DNA of 64,000 nucleotides from Syntrophotalea carbinolica DSM 2380 (GTDB taxonomy: Bacteria > Desulfobacterota > Desulfuromonadia > Desulfuromonadales > Syntrophotaleaceae): the NCBI RefSeq assembly GCF_000012885.1, contig NC_007498.2:186001-250000 (forward strand), in the 5' to 3' direction. The notes beneath the pieces are model-generated. The model searched no databases. It saw only the letters and a list, made by a program, of their open reading frames with translations, and was not told the DNA's origin. Of this stretch, positions 52,363 to 61,537 are shown one piece after another; within the stretch, counting starts at the first letter, position 1; each line of letters begins with the position of its first letter. Position numbers and translations under genes: made by a program.

Positions 52363-54182
52363 CAGTTATACCCGATGCTTAAATGGATGCGGTAGGAGGG
52401 GTCGTCTTCGCCGATCTGTCGTGCGACATCGAGGCGCACCGGCCCTACCGGTGTGTAGTAGCGCAGGCCCAGCCCGGCCCCCTGAGCCAGTTTGATCTGG
52501 TTGGGTTCATCGAAGGCGTTGCCGGTATCGTAAAAGGCCGCCAGTCCCCATTTCGAACCGAGGGCGCGTTCCAGTTCCAGGCTGCCGACCAGCAGATATT
52601 TGCCGCCAACCACGTCTCCGTCGCTGTCCTTGGGGCCCAGGGATTGATAGGCATAGCCGCGCACACTCTGGTCGCCCCCGGCAAAAAAACGCAGCGAAGC
52701 CGGTACCTCGTCCAACGGTTCGTTTTGCAATGTCCAGCCGCTATCCACACGTGCCAGCAGGGAAAACCGTCCCGGCAGGGCCAGCAGGATTTTCCCGGAG
52801 GCCAGCATCTGCAGAAGGCCGGTGTCCGAGCCGAGATATTGGTGACCGCCACGTACCTCGAGGGTGTAACTGTAGCCGTTTTTAGGACGAATCAGGCTGC
52901 GGTAATGGCGGTGGGAGAACCGCGCCCCGGGCAGCACCATGCGCAGGCTGTTGTCTTCGTCGCCGACGGTAAAATCCTCCTGGAAAATCTGCAGGTAGAT
53001 GGAGAATTTACGTCCCTTTTTCAAGTCCCAGGCGCGTTCCACCTCGCCGGTGATCTTGCTGGAGAGAAAGGTGTCGACATCCTCGCGTTCGAACGTCAGG
53101 CGCAACGCCGTGTAGCTGTCCAGGCTTTGCGGGTCGGGCAGGATGTAAGCGCCCCCGGCGGTCTGGGCGTCCTGGGCCAGGTTGGCCTTGAGCTCGAGTT
53201 CGTGGCCCCGGTTGAAGATGTTCAGATCCCGATAGAGCAACGACATGCGGGCACCGGTATCGGTGCCATAGCCGATACCGGGCTGCAGCCGGCGTGATGG
53301 CGAAGGCGTGAGTACAACATCGATGGGAACGCGCGCATCGACGACGTTCTGGCGATCCGGAAGCAGCCGGATTTCGCTGAAACGGTCGGCATCGAGAAAC
53401 TGCAACTGGGTCTGGCCGAGACTGGCGTAGGAGAAGATGTCCCCCGGATGAAAGGTTAAAAACCGTCGCAAAAAAGCATCCGGATAGTTTTCTGCACCCC
53501 GGAAGCGCACCTCGCCGAAGTAATACCGCGGGCCGCTGGCCAGCTCCAGGTCGATTTCGGCGGACAGAGCGGCGACATCGATGCGGATTTCGTGAACGCT
53601 GAATTCGGCGTCCAGGTAACCCAGGTCGAGGGCCTGACTTTGCAGTTCCTGTTTGGCTTTTTCATAGGCGGACTGGTCGAGTGGAGCATCGATATGCAGC
53701 GGAAAATTTTCCGCCAGTCGGGTCAAGGCACCCCGGGCGGCACCGGGGCCGGTGACCTCCACCCGCAGTTTCGTTACCCGCACCGGTTCGCCCGCTTCGA
53801 CTGTGACGGTGATCAGATAGCTGCCGTCGGTTTCCGCGAGCCGGGTATCGATCACCGGGCGGAAATAACCGAAGGGCTGCATGGCCTCCGCGACCTGCTT
53901 CGGTACCTGCTGTACGAAGCGCGTCATCCAGCGGCGGTCGACCTGGTCATCGCGCACCAGTCCCGAGGGGAAGGCCAGGGCCGCCTCCACATTGGCGCGC
54001 AGGTCGCCTTCCAGCCCCAGCAGTTCAAGGCGCAACGGTTCGGCAGCCAGACATGGACCTAGGCAGAAATAGAACAGCACCGCTAACAGCATCCCGGCGA
54101 TTGTCAGTGGAAGCGGACATAGCCTGCGGGACAGTTCTGCGATGATGGTGCCGTGGGCTGCGGGAGAAGCGTATTTGTGCAA
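52359..54182 (-). CDS. tamA: Translocation and assembly module protein TamA (BamA family)
   Basis: The 607-residue protein has a signal segment (LTIAGMLLAVLFYFCLGPCLA), three POTRA-type repeats (about 50-265) and an Omp85 barrel (about 290-607; GTDTGARMSLLYRDLNIF, FFAGGDQSVRGYAYQSLG, GLRYYTPVGPVRLDVARQIG) ending in YNW. It forms an outer-membrane module with TamB, encoded next. The start may be one of several upstream codons; the ATG at 54182 gives an N-region of about 30 residues. Confidence 0.92.
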   Translation of the reverse strand: MHKYASPAAHGTIIAELSRRLCPLPLTIAGMLLAVLFYFCLGPCLAAEPLRLELLGLEGDLRANVEAALAFPSGLVRDDQVDRRWMTRFVQQVPKQVAEAMQPFGYFRPVIDTRLAETDGSYLITVTVEAGEPVRVTKLRVEVTGPGAARGALTRLAENFPLHIDAPLDQSAYEKAKQELQSQALDLGYLDAEFSVHEIRIDVAALSAEIDLELASGPRYYFGEVRFRGAENYPDAFLRRFLTFHPGDIFSYASLGQTQLQFLDADRFSEIRLLPDRQNVVDARVPIDVVLTPSPSRRLQPGIGYGTDTGARMSLLYRDLNIFNRGHELELKANLAQDAQTAGGAYILPDPQSLDSYTALRLTFEREDVDTFLSSKITGEVERAWDLKKGRKFSIYLQIFQEDFTVGDEDNSLRMVLPGARFSHRHYRSLIRPKNGYSYTLEVRGGHQYLGSDTGLLQMLASGKILLALPGRFSLLARVDSGWTLQNEPLDEVPASLRFFAGGDQSVRGYAYQSLGPKDSDGDVVGGKYLLVGSLELERALGSKWGLAAFYDTGNAFDEPNQIKLAQGAGLGLRYYTPVGPVRLDVARQIGEDDPSYRIHLSIGYNW

Positions 54183-54608
54183 GCGGTTTGCCTTTCCTTT
54201 TATACGCAGTGGCAGGAAACTCGCGGCCGATAATCGATCATTGCACCAATCGTCGTTTGTCGTCCATAAGTATCTGATATGTCATTCTCCCCAATATGAC
54301 AGGGAGTCGCTTTTGCTCTTGTGACTCTTTCATCATAGCGCAAAATGGTAACGGTATGGAGCCCTGTGTATATCCTTGTGTATATGGGGATACGGAAAAA
54401 GGATGTTGTTGGGAACGAGGTGGTGAACGATGCGCGACAGGCGCGCGGAATCCATGTGCCGGAGTTGCTGGAAATGGAAAAAAATCACCTTTCAGGTATG
54501 GGTAATCGTGTTAATATGTAGCGCCGATTTTAGCTTTCGGCGGTTGCTGTTTTGTCTGAATACATGTTGCGACGCACCGCGGGCGGTGCTCGTTAAGGAG
54601 GCCCTGTC
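54183..54608. other. Divergent intergenic region
   Basis: The 426 bases between the divergent tamA and 54609 genes hold no supported gene. There is a direct repeat of TGTGTATAT around 54366-54386 and a GCACC/GGTGC hairpin near 54575-54591. Promoters for both directions must lie here but none is convincing. Confidence 0.4.
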
Positions 54609-56351
54609 ATGAACCTCAGTGATCTTATTGTCCAATATCTCGAAAGCTTCGGCGTGGAATATGTCTTCGGTATTCCCGGCAGTCCCCTCGGCCCGCTGTT
54701 CGATGCCCTCAAACGCAGCGAAAAGCGTGGCGGCCCGCGCCTGGTTCTGACCCGCCATGAAGCCGGTGCGGCCTTTATCGCCGACGGATACGCCCGTGAA
54801 AGCGGTAAGCTCGGCGTCTGCTGTTCCACCACCGGTCCCGGTGCCACCAACCTCATTACCGGGGTGGCCTCGGCCTATGCCGAGCAGGTGCCGATGCTGG
54901 TTATTACCCCCCAGACCCGCCTGGGCGCACTGGGCTTCGGCTGCTTTCAGGACTCGTCGCGCAACGGTATCGACGTGGTGAGCATGTTCGAAACCTGTAC
55001 CGTCTATAACGCCTCGGTGACCCATCCCGATCAGTTGGAGAAGAAGCTGGTGGCGGCTCTGACCGCCGCATTCAGCGTTCCCCGCGGCCCGGCGCATCTG
55101 AGCATCCCCATCGATGTGTTTGTGGCGGAGACCGATGCGCCGCTGCAGTTTCCCCATTTGCACCAACTGCTGGCCAACCGCACGGCACCGCTCGATACCA
55201 CCGGCCTCGACCAGCTCTGCGAAGAAATCTTTGGTGTGATGAAGGGCGGCGGCAGGCTTTGCCTGCTGGCAGGGCACCATGCTATCGGTGCAGGCCGAGA
55301 GCTGGAAAAATTCGCCGATCTGACCGGCGCCTCCCTGATCACAACCCCGCGCGGCAAAGCGGCCATCGACCCTCACCATGCTCTGGCGCGGGGCGTGTTC
55401 GGCATGGCCGGGCACCGTTCGGCCCGTGCGGCGCTGGCGGATGAGCAGGTCGAACTGATCCTGGCCGCCGGCACCAATCTCGGCGAATGGTCGACAGGCA
55501 AGTGGGATCCGGTGCTGATGAACCATAAACTGGTGCATATCCACAACGACCGGCGCTGGTTCGGCCGTTCGCCCATGGCAAGGCTGCAGGTGGAAGGGGA
55601 TATGGCAACCCTGTTCCGTCAACTCAACGCCCGGCTCGAAACCGAGCAGCGCGAGGGCCGGCTGTCTACGCCAGCCACCGCAGCGCAGACCGCAGCGCAG
55701 ACCGCAGCGCAGACCGCAGCGGCGCCGTCCGGCTATATCCCCGCGGGCATAAGTGTCATCAAACCGGCCTGCTGCGATACGACCCGCAGCGATGCGCCCA
55801 TCAAGGCGCCCCAGGTCTATGCCGAGCTGGTTCAGCGCCTGCCGCTGGAAACCCGCTACTTCATCGACAACAGCAACAGTGTTCCATGGTCCATCCACTA
55901 TCTGTTCCATCCCCGGCCGGAGAATTACCACCTGTCCATCGAATTCGCCACCATGGCGTGGGCGGTGGGGGCGGCGGTCGGCGCCGCTTTCGGCAACCCC
56001 CAGGCGCCGTCGGTGTGCCTGGCCGGTGACGGCTGCTATCTGATGAGCGGCCAGGAGATCACCGTCGCGGTGGAGAGGCAGCTGCCGGTTATTTTCGTGG
56101 TGCTCAACGATCGCGGTTACGGTCTCATCAAGCACGGCCATCGGATCGGCGGCAAGGAAGATGTCGATTACTCCATACCGTCGGTGGATTTCGCCATGAT
56201 GGGGCGTGCCGCCGGTGCCGAAGCCCAGACGATTCGCAGCATGAGGGATTTCGACCATCTGGATTGGCAGGCTCTGGCCACGCGGCAGGGGCCGACCTTG
56301 CTGGAGGTCATCATCGATCCGGAAGAACAGCCGCCTATCGCTATGGCCTGA
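54609..56351 (+). CDS. Thiamine-diphosphate-dependent acetolactate-synthase-like enzyme
   Basis: The 580-residue protein has the three domains of the family. The catalytic glutamate is in LTRHEAGAAFIADGYARESG (near residue 51), the central domain spans about 190-350, and the cofactor motif runs from GDGCYLM to LNDRGYG. It may be a pyruvate- or 2-oxoacid-processing enzyme (acetolactate synthase, sulfopyruvate decarboxylase, benzoylformate decarboxylase type); the substrate is not settled. No small regulatory subunit gene follows. A linker of repeated AAQT units (residues about 358-370) comes from a 12-base tandem repeat. GAGG lies upstream. Confidence 0.85.
   Translation: MNLSDLIVQYLESFGVEYVFGIPGSPLGPLFDALKRSEKRGGPRLVLTRHEAGAAFIADGYARESGKLGVCCSTTGPGATNLITGVASAYAEQVPMLVITPQTRLGALGFGCFQDSSRNGIDVVSMFETCTVYNASVTHPDQLEKKLVAALTAAFSVPRGPAHLSIPIDVFVAETDAPLQFPHLHQLLANRTAPLDTTGLDQLCEEIFGVMKGGGRLCLLAGHHAIGAGRELEKFADLTGASLITTPRGKAAIDPHHALARGVFGMAGHRSARAALADEQVELILAAGTNLGEWSTGKWDPVLMNHKLVHIHNDRRWFGRSPMARLQVEGDMATLFRQLNARLETEQREGRLSTPATAAQTAAQTAAQTAAAPSGYIPAGISVIKPACCDTTRSDAPIKAPQVYAELVQRLPLETRYFIDNSNSVPWSIHYLFHPRPENYHLSIEFATMAWAVGAAVGAAFGNPQAPSVCLAGDGCYLMSGQEITVAVERQLPVIFVVLNDRGYGLIKHGHRIGGKEDVDYSIPSVDFAMMGRAAGAEAQTIRSMRDFDHLDWQALATRQGPTLLEVIIDPEEQPPIAMA
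55680..55719 (+). repeat. In-frame 12-base tandem repeat
   Basis: Three copies of GCAGCGCAGACC plus a partial copy encode AAQT repeats in the linker between the central and C-terminal domains of the thiamine-diphosphate enzyme. Copy number may vary by slippage without breaking the frame. Confidence 0.85.
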
Positions 56352-56367
56352 CACACCTTGAATGCTA

Positions 56368-56400
56368 AACGCGGCAGACGGATTTTCCATCTGCCGCGTT
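56368..56400. terminator. Hairpin terminator
   Basis: AACGCGGCAGA (56368-56378) and TCTGCCGCGTT (56390-56400) form an 11-bp stem between the convergent ends of the 54609 gene and the minus-strand permease row. Confidence 0.7.
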
Positions 56401-56467
56401 CTTCTCGCCTCTTTTGCCGGAGCCCCTTTTTCCCATACCACGCAGAGTCCGGATCCTATGGTTCAGT

Positions 56468-56566
56468 TCATGCCGGGTTGCCGGCGATCAACGCCGCACC
56501 GATGGCACCGTTGAACTGCGGATGTTCGGCGGTATGCACGTCGCATAACAGTTCCGTCTTTTTCAT
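56468..56566 (-). pseudogene. Short ORF resembling the C-terminus of a BcrAD/BadFG-type ATPase
   Basis: The 32-codon frame starts at an ATG overlapping the permease stop (ATGA) and reads KKTELLCDVHTAEHPQFNGA then IGAALIAGNPA. The PQ-x-x-GAIGAALIA pattern resembles the end of activator ATPases of 2-hydroxyacyl-CoA dehydratases. It is far too short for a working enzyme, so it is probably a remnant left when the permease row was joined to this site, though it may still be translated. Confidence 0.35.
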
Positions 56567-57921
56567 TCCACGGCCTGTCTTTTCTCGGTGGCGCTACCGC
56601 CTTCTTGCTTGTCCTCGGTTATGGTTCGGCGGCTCCAGGCGTAAAATGGCAGGCCGGCCAGCAGCATCAGCACGCCCAGCAGGGAAGGCCACGGCTGGTC
56701 GCGGCCGACCTGTACCAGTACCAGCAGGTAACTGCCGACAAACAGCAGCGGTACCAGCGGATAGCACGGGGTCTTGTAGCTGCGTGCTTGTCCGGGGTGG
56801 CGCCGGCGCAGCACCAGAAGGGCCACCCCGCTGGCGATGGACGTAAGGATCATGACGAACACCACGCAGCTCAGCAGCTGGCCGAAGGTGCCGAACAGCA
56901 CCATCAGCACCGCCAGCGCCGCCTGGCAGAATATGGCCGCCGAGGGTGTGCGGTAGCCCGTATGAATACGCCCCAGCTTCTGCCAGATGCCGCCGTTTTC
57001 ACCCATGGCATAGGCGACCCGCGCACCGGTCATGACCGTGGCGTTGATGCCGGCGGCGATGGCCAGCATGATCGGCAGGGAAATCCAGCGCGCGGCTCGA
57101 ACGCCGTACAGCCCCTGCATGGCCAGCTGTCCGACGTTTTCGGCTCCAGCCAAAGCCGCCAGCGGTCGTGCGTAGAGATAGACCAGGTTGATGGCCAGAT
57201 ACAGAACCGTGACGCACAGGGTGCCGAGGATCAGGGAACGGGGCAGGTTGCGTTGCGGCTCGCGGATCTCGCTGCCGATGTAGGCCGAGGCGAACCAGCC
57301 GCTGAAAGTGAAGATCACCGCGATCATCGGTCCGCCGAGCAGTCCGTTCCAGGAAATCTCCGGCATGGCGCCGGGATAGACCAGATGCCCCCAGTCGCCG
57401 TGACCTGACAACAGCCCGGTCGCAATCATGGCCACCAGCAGTAACAGGGTGCCGAAGGTGAATATGTTTTGCGTGGTACCGCCGGGACGAATGCCCCGAT
57501 AATTTATCCAGGAAAAGATCAGAATGAATCCTATGGCAAGCGGTTTTCCCGGAATAACGCCGACCGCGGGCATTCCTCCCTGCAGGTAACTGGCCAGGGC
57601 GATGGACATGGCGGCGATGGAGCCGGGATTGATCACCCAGAAGGCCAGCCAGCCGAGTAGGAAGCCGGCTCCGGGACCGTAGGCGGCTTTGAGATACTGG
57701 TAGTCGCCGCCCGCCAGGGGATACATGCTTGCCAGTTCCGCATAGGTCAGGGCTCCGCACAGGGTGAGCAGGCCGCCCAGTACCCAGATGCCGAGGAACA
57801 GCCAGGGATGGGGCAGTTGACTCGCCAGAAAGCCGCTGGTGGTGAAGATCCCGGCACCGATGACGTTGCCGACGATGAGTAAAGTGGCATCTGCGAGATT
57901 GAGCCGGCGCTTCAGGGACAC
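56563..57921 (-). CDS. APC-family amino acid permease
   Basis: The 452-residue protein has 12 membrane helices and the family start LNLADATLLIVGNVIGAGIF, with GGDYQYLKAAYGPGAGFLLG in helix 3. It resembles the LAT/AdiC-type branch of amino acid transporters. The GTG at 57921 is chosen because AAAGGAG lies seven bases upstream; an in-frame ATG at 57945 lies further inside the preceding gene. It overlaps the stop of the methylase-fusion gene by 10 bases, so it belongs to the same operon, an unexpected link to a tetrapyrrole-type protein. Confidence 0.88.
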   Translation of the reverse strand: MSLKRRLNLADATLLIVGNVIGAGIFTTSGFLASQLPHPWLFLGIWVLGGLLTLCGALTYAELASMYPLAGGDYQYLKAAYGPGAGFLLGWLAFWVINPGSIAAMSIALASYLQGGMPAVGVIPGKPLAIGFILIFSWINYRGIRPGGTTQNIFTFGTLLLLVAMIATGLLSGHGDWGHLVYPGAMPEISWNGLLGGPMIAVIFTFSGWFASAYIGSEIREPQRNLPRSLILGTLCVTVLYLAINLVYLYARPLAALAGAENVGQLAMQGLYGVRAARWISLPIMLAIAAGINATVMTGARVAYAMGENGGIWQKLGRIHTGYRTPSAAIFCQAALAVLMVLFGTFGQLLSCVVFVMILTSIASGVALLVLRRRHPGQARSYKTPCYPLVPLLFVGSYLLVLVQVGRDQPWPSLLGVLMLLAGLPFYAWSRRTITEDKQEGGSATEKRQAVE

Positions 57922-59582
57922 GATGGGGCTCCTTTCGCCAAACATGGACCGATATAGACCAGACCGAGGAAGCGTTCTTTTTCGTTTTCCACCGCCTTGA
58001 GCACTTCACCGAGAGTGGTGGCAACCTGGTGCTGGCGGTTACTGATGCCTGCCGCGTAGACCAGTCGCATCGGCGTGGTGTCGGCATAATGCTGCTTCAG
58101 CAGCGGCACCAGTTCATGGAGGTTCGGCAGCCCCATGAAAATAGCCAGGGTTTCGCCTTTGGCGGCGACGGCTGCAAGCAAGTCATGATTTTGGCGTAGA
58201 CCGCGCGGGGCGGTAATCACTATGGAGCCGTTGGTACTGATGTCGCGGTTGATGACCGCGTTGGCGGCGTTGAAGGAGCTGAGTCCGGCCACGGTATCGA
58301 ATTCGGCTTCATCGAAATATTCCCGAATCCAGCGGGAGCTGCCGAAGATCATCGGGTCGCCCCAGTCGATAAACGCCACGTTTTTGCCGGCATTCAGTGC
58401 CTTGCGGATCTTGGCGGCATTGGCGCGCCACTCTTCTTTTTGCAGACGGTCCCGTTCGGTCCTGGTCAGGGGTGTTTTGCGGTTATGGTCTGCGTGGGCG
58501 AAGGGATCGAATAACACCTGTTTGCCGCTGAGATAACGGGCGTAGCGTTTCTGGATATCCCCCGGCGCCGCGATAGCATCGGCCCGCGCCAGGGCGGCGA
58601 GCGCTTCGAGAGTCATCTGACAGGTGTCGCCGGGGCCGACGCCGACCACGGTGAGTTTGGGCTTGTGGCGGCAGCGCAGTACCTCGATGCCGGTTATCCC
58701 GCGTACAAAACGGTTGGCCGACGAATCGGGCAGCACAAGCCACTTCTCACCATGGCTTCCAAGGAGACGACCGTCCATGCGGTCGGCGAGCAGAATCCGC
58801 CGCCCGAGGGGGGAGCCGAACAGTTCGCCGAAGGAGATCAATGAACGGTAACCGTCATCCGAGCGTACCAGCACCGCCGCTTGCGGATCGTCGGTGATGC
58901 CGGCCTGCTGCAACATGGCGACCAGCGGGGTGCCGGAAAAACGCTGCACACCCTCGAAACGTGAGCCTTCCCAGACAATCTTGGTGGCAACTTCCGATAC
59001 CGGCAGCTCGGCCGAAGGTGCCAGCTCCATCGGTTGAACTTCCGCTTTCGACGCCGGGTCGATGACTTCGATGCTGACGATATCCTGCAGGCAGCGGTCG
59101 TTGTAAAAATCGTTACTCAGCACCAGACGCGGCAGCGCCACAGGCTGTTGCATCTTTGGTTGACTGTTTTTAGTCAGCAGTGAGGTGCAGGCGAAGGCGA
59201 CGATCGCATCGCCGGGCCGTCCGTAAGCGACCTCCGCCCAGGACAGGAGGGTTCGTTGGCCGTGGCGGCTGCGCACCTCGATGGCCAGGTCGATGGCTTT
59301 AGGAAATGCCGCCGCTTCTTTTCCCACCCCGGCGGCCTGCAGCAGGTGTTGCAACGGTACCCCCTGGTAGCGATGCACGCCGGCGAAGGTGCCGTGCCTG
59401 TCGACTTCGGTGCTGCGTACCGTTACCGGTCGGTAATGGCTCAGATCCTCCAGGGTCAGGCGCTGGGGATGTTTGACCAGACCGCTGATCGTCACCACCG
59501 GTTGGCTGGCTGCCAGGCCGATGGCCGGCAGGCTGAAAAAACAGAGCATCCATATCGTTACAAGTCGCCATCTTTGTCTCAT
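57912..59582 (-). CDS. Exported sulfite-oxidase-like / tetrapyrrole-methylase fusion protein (paralogue B)
   Basis: The 556-residue protein has a signal peptide (LVTIWMLCFFSLPAIGLAAS). Two domains resembling the end of the molybdopterin-binding domain of sulfite oxidase follow (VVTISGLVKHPQRLTLEDLS; second copy from about 190). A complete tetrapyrrole-methylase fold (about 310-540) has LTVVGVGPGDTCQMTLEALA and FIDWGDPMIFGSSRWI. Such methylases normally act in the cytoplasm with S-adenosylmethionine; export suggests it may only bind a tetrapyrrole. It lacks the CxxCH of its paralogue. No cysteine ligand for molybdopterin was identified. GAGGG precedes ATG 59582; a terminator separates it from paralogue A. 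Confidence 0.78.
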   Translation of the reverse strand: MRQRWRLVTIWMLCFFSLPAIGLAASQPVVTISGLVKHPQRLTLEDLSHYRPVTVRSTEVDRHGTFAGVHRYQGVPLQHLLQAAGVGKEAAAFPKAIDLAIEVRSRHGQRTLLSWAEVAYGRPGDAIVAFACTSLLTKNSQPKMQQPVALPRLVLSNDFYNDRCLQDIVSIEVIDPASKAEVQPMELAPSAELPVSEVATKIVWEGSRFEGVQRFSGTPLVAMLQQAGITDDPQAAVLVRSDDGYRSLISFGELFGSPLGRRILLADRMDGRLLGSHGEKWLVLPDSSANRFVRGITGIEVLRCRHKPKLTVVGVGPGDTCQMTLEALAALARADAIAAPGDIQKRYARYLSGKQVLFDPFAHADHNRKTPLTRTERDRLQKEEWRANAAKIRKALNAGKNVAFIDWGDPMIFGSSRWIREYFDEAEFDTVAGLSSFNAANAVINRDISTNGSIVITAPRGLRQNHDLLAAVAAKGETLAIFMGLPNLHELVPLLKQHYADTTPMRLVYAAGISNRQHQVATTLGEVLKAVENEKERFLGLVYIGPCLAKGAPSCP

Positions 59583-59613
59583 TGCGCCCTCGCGTCGTAG
59601 CCTTTCATGGCAT

Positions 59614-59668
59614 AAAAAAGGGGCAGGCCTCGCCATGGACATCCGTCGAACGGCTCGAACCTGCCCCT
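59614..59668 (-). terminator. Intrinsic terminator between the two fusion paralogues
   Basis: On the minus strand AGGGGCAGG and CCTGCCCC flank a loop and are followed by six T. It would end or reduce transcription of the row from 64000 to 59714 before the second paralogue, which then needs read-through or its own promoter. Confidence 0.7.
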
Positions 59669-59713
59669 GTAGTCATTTGGACCGGCCGGGTATGGCTGTA
59701 GAGCGTACCCGGC

Positions 59714-61537
59714 TTAGTTGCACTCGCCGAAACGCATGTTCAGTCGCGGACCCATGTAGATCAGACCGAGAAACTTCTCCGGTTCGGTCTTGAGATGTCT
59801 CACTGCATCTTTCAGGGTAGTGCGCACCAAGTGTTCGCTGCCGGCGATGCCGGCGCTGTAGACCAGGTTAACCGGCGTGTCGGCAGGGTAGTGCCGATCG
59901 AACAGGGACTGCATCTCCTGGAATTCCTTCAGTCCCATAAAAATGGCCAGGGTATCGCCGTTTTTGGCCAGGGTATCGCCGTTTTTGGCCAGGGCCGCCA
60001 GCAGTTGCGGGTTTTCCTTCAGGCCGCTGGGTACGCTGATGACGATGGAACCGCCGGCGCCGATATCGCGCTGGATCATGGCATTGGCCACGTTGAAGGC
60101 ACTCAAGGCGGGAATGGTTTCCAGTTGCTCGTCACTGAAAAAGGCCCGGATCCAGCGGGTGCTGCCGTAGATCATGGGATCCCCCCAGTCGAGGAAAGCT
60201 ACGTTCTTACCCTGGTCCAGCGCCTGGCGGATTTTTTTCACGCCTGCTTCGCGCTGCAGGGTGCAGAGCTTCTCCGCCTCGGCCGCATCCATATTCGGGT
60301 GTTGCTTGCGGAACATGTGCTTGATGAGTTTAAGGGGATCGAACAGCACCGGTTTGTCGCCCAGGTAGGTGGCAAAGCGCTTGACGATATCATCCGGCGC
60401 CACCACCACGTCGGCACGCGCCAGGGCGGCGATGGCCTCAAGGGTGATGAGGTCGGTGTCGCCGGGGCCCACGCCGATAATGGAGATTTTGGGCGTAGGT
60501 TTGAGATCGACCACCTCGATGCGATCGACGGCCAGGATATCGCGATCATCGACCAATTCTTCGGGAACGATGATACGGTATTTGCCGCCCCGCTGCCCGT
60601 CGAGGGTTTTGCCGTTGTCGCTCTCGGCGAGCATGATGCGCCGTCCCTGGTAGGACAAAAACAGCTCGCCCAGGGAGAACAGGGCCCGGTAGCCGTCCGG
60701 CGCCGAGATGACCACCGCCTTGGTCAAGGCGTTGCCGATATCGGCTTGTTCAAGGATTTTCGCCAGGGATACACCGCGGTAGCGGTGCAGGCCGTGATAG
60801 CCCATGTGCACCCCGACAACCTTTTTCTGCATCTCCATATGGGGATATTCTTTGAGGCTGGAGATCTTCAATTCTTTGGCGACAGCGCCGTTGACCCGGA
60901 ACTCCCGCGAGTCGAGTTTGGCTTTGCGCTCGACCTTGAGGTCGGGATAGAGATCGATGACTTCGATGCGGCTTACTCCCTCCAGGCAGCGATCCGTATA
61001 GAAATCGCTGCGGATCAGCAGCTTGGGCAGTTGCGCCGGGCGCTCATATTGTTTCAGGGATTGCTGGTAAATTTCAGGGCCATGGCATTTCTGACAGCGC
61101 GCTTCGGTCATCATCGGTTTGACCGGAGTGGCGGCAAAGGCGATGGCCACTTCGGCGGCATTGCTGTAGTAGATTTCACCCCAGGACAACACCACCTGCT
61201 TGCCGGACGTATCGGTCACCCGGATGGCAAGGTCGATCGGTTTTTCAAACGGCTGGTCCTGTTTGATGACTTCCGCCATGTCCAGCAGGGTGCGCAGAGG
61301 TACCGCCTGATGGCGATATACGCCGTGAAAATTGCCGTCGCGATCGACTTCGTTGAGCTGGATTTCCACCGATTGAAAACGGCTCAGTTCCTCGACGCTC
61401 AACTTGAGAGGGCGTTTAACTTCACCGGTGATGGTCATGACCGGATTGGAGGCGGTTTCATGTACATCGGCCAGGCTCCGGTTTAACGCCGGGACCAGGG
61501 CCAGCAAGGTCAGCAGGGTTACCATAAAGCGCTTCAT
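59714..61537 (-). CDS. Exported sulfite-oxidase-like / tetrapyrrole-methylase fusion protein with CxxCH (paralogue A)
   Basis: The 607-residue protein has a signal peptide (FMVTLLTLLALVPALNRSLA), two sulfite-oxidase-like domains (about 30-150 and 205-320) with RCQKCHGPE at about residue 150, a possible c-type haem site, and a tetrapyrrole-methylase fold (about 350-590; ISIIGVGPGDTDLITLEAIA, FLDWGDPMIYGSTRWI). It is a close paralogue of the next gene. Its ATG overlaps the ResB-like stop (ATGA), so it belongs with the haem-handling genes. Its residues LAKNGDT are duplicated by a 21-base tandem repeat. An exported corrinoid- or haem-binding protein is a reasonable guess; no function is known. 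Confidence 0.8.
   Translation of the reverse strand: MKRFMVTLLTLLALVPALNRSLADVHETASNPVMTITGEVKRPLKLSVEELSRFQSVEIQLNEVDRDGNFHGVYRHQAVPLRTLLDMAEVIKQDQPFEKPIDLAIRVTDTSGKQVVLSWGEIYYSNAAEVAIAFAATPVKPMMTEARCQKCHGPEIYQQSLKQYERPAQLPKLLIRSDFYTDRCLEGVSRIEVIDLYPDLKVERKAKLDSREFRVNGAVAKELKISSLKEYPHMEMQKKVVGVHMGYHGLHRYRGVSLAKILEQADIGNALTKAVVISAPDGYRALFSLGELFLSYQGRRIMLAESDNGKTLDGQRGGKYRIIVPEELVDDRDILAVDRIEVVDLKPTPKISIIGVGPGDTDLITLEAIAALARADVVVAPDDIVKRFATYLGDKPVLFDPLKLIKHMFRKQHPNMDAAEAEKLCTLQREAGVKKIRQALDQGKNVAFLDWGDPMIYGSTRWIRAFFSDEQLETIPALSAFNVANAMIQRDIGAGGSIVISVPSGLKENPQLLAALAKNGDTLAKNGDTLAIFMGLKEFQEMQSLFDRHYPADTPVNLVYSAGIAGSEHLVRTTLKDAVRHLKTEPEKFLGLIYMGPRLNMRFGECN
59945..59986 (-). repeat. In-frame 21-base tandem duplication
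   Basis: Two identical copies of a 21-base unit (59945-59965 and 59966-59986) encode a duplicated seven-residue LAKNGDT in the methylase-like domain of paralogue A. Paralogue B has a single copy (VAAKGETLAIFMG). Confidence 0.9.

Noticed and set aside
54492-56441. 649-codon minus-strand frame opposite the thiamine-diphosphate enzyme
   Set aside because: Antisense shadow without motifs; the plus-strand frame has the GDG...N cofactor motif and catalytic glutamate.
59795-61486. 563-codon plus-strand frame opposite paralogue A
   Set aside because: Antisense shadow; the minus-strand frame has a signal peptide, a CxxCH and the methylase motifs, and overlaps its upstream gene.
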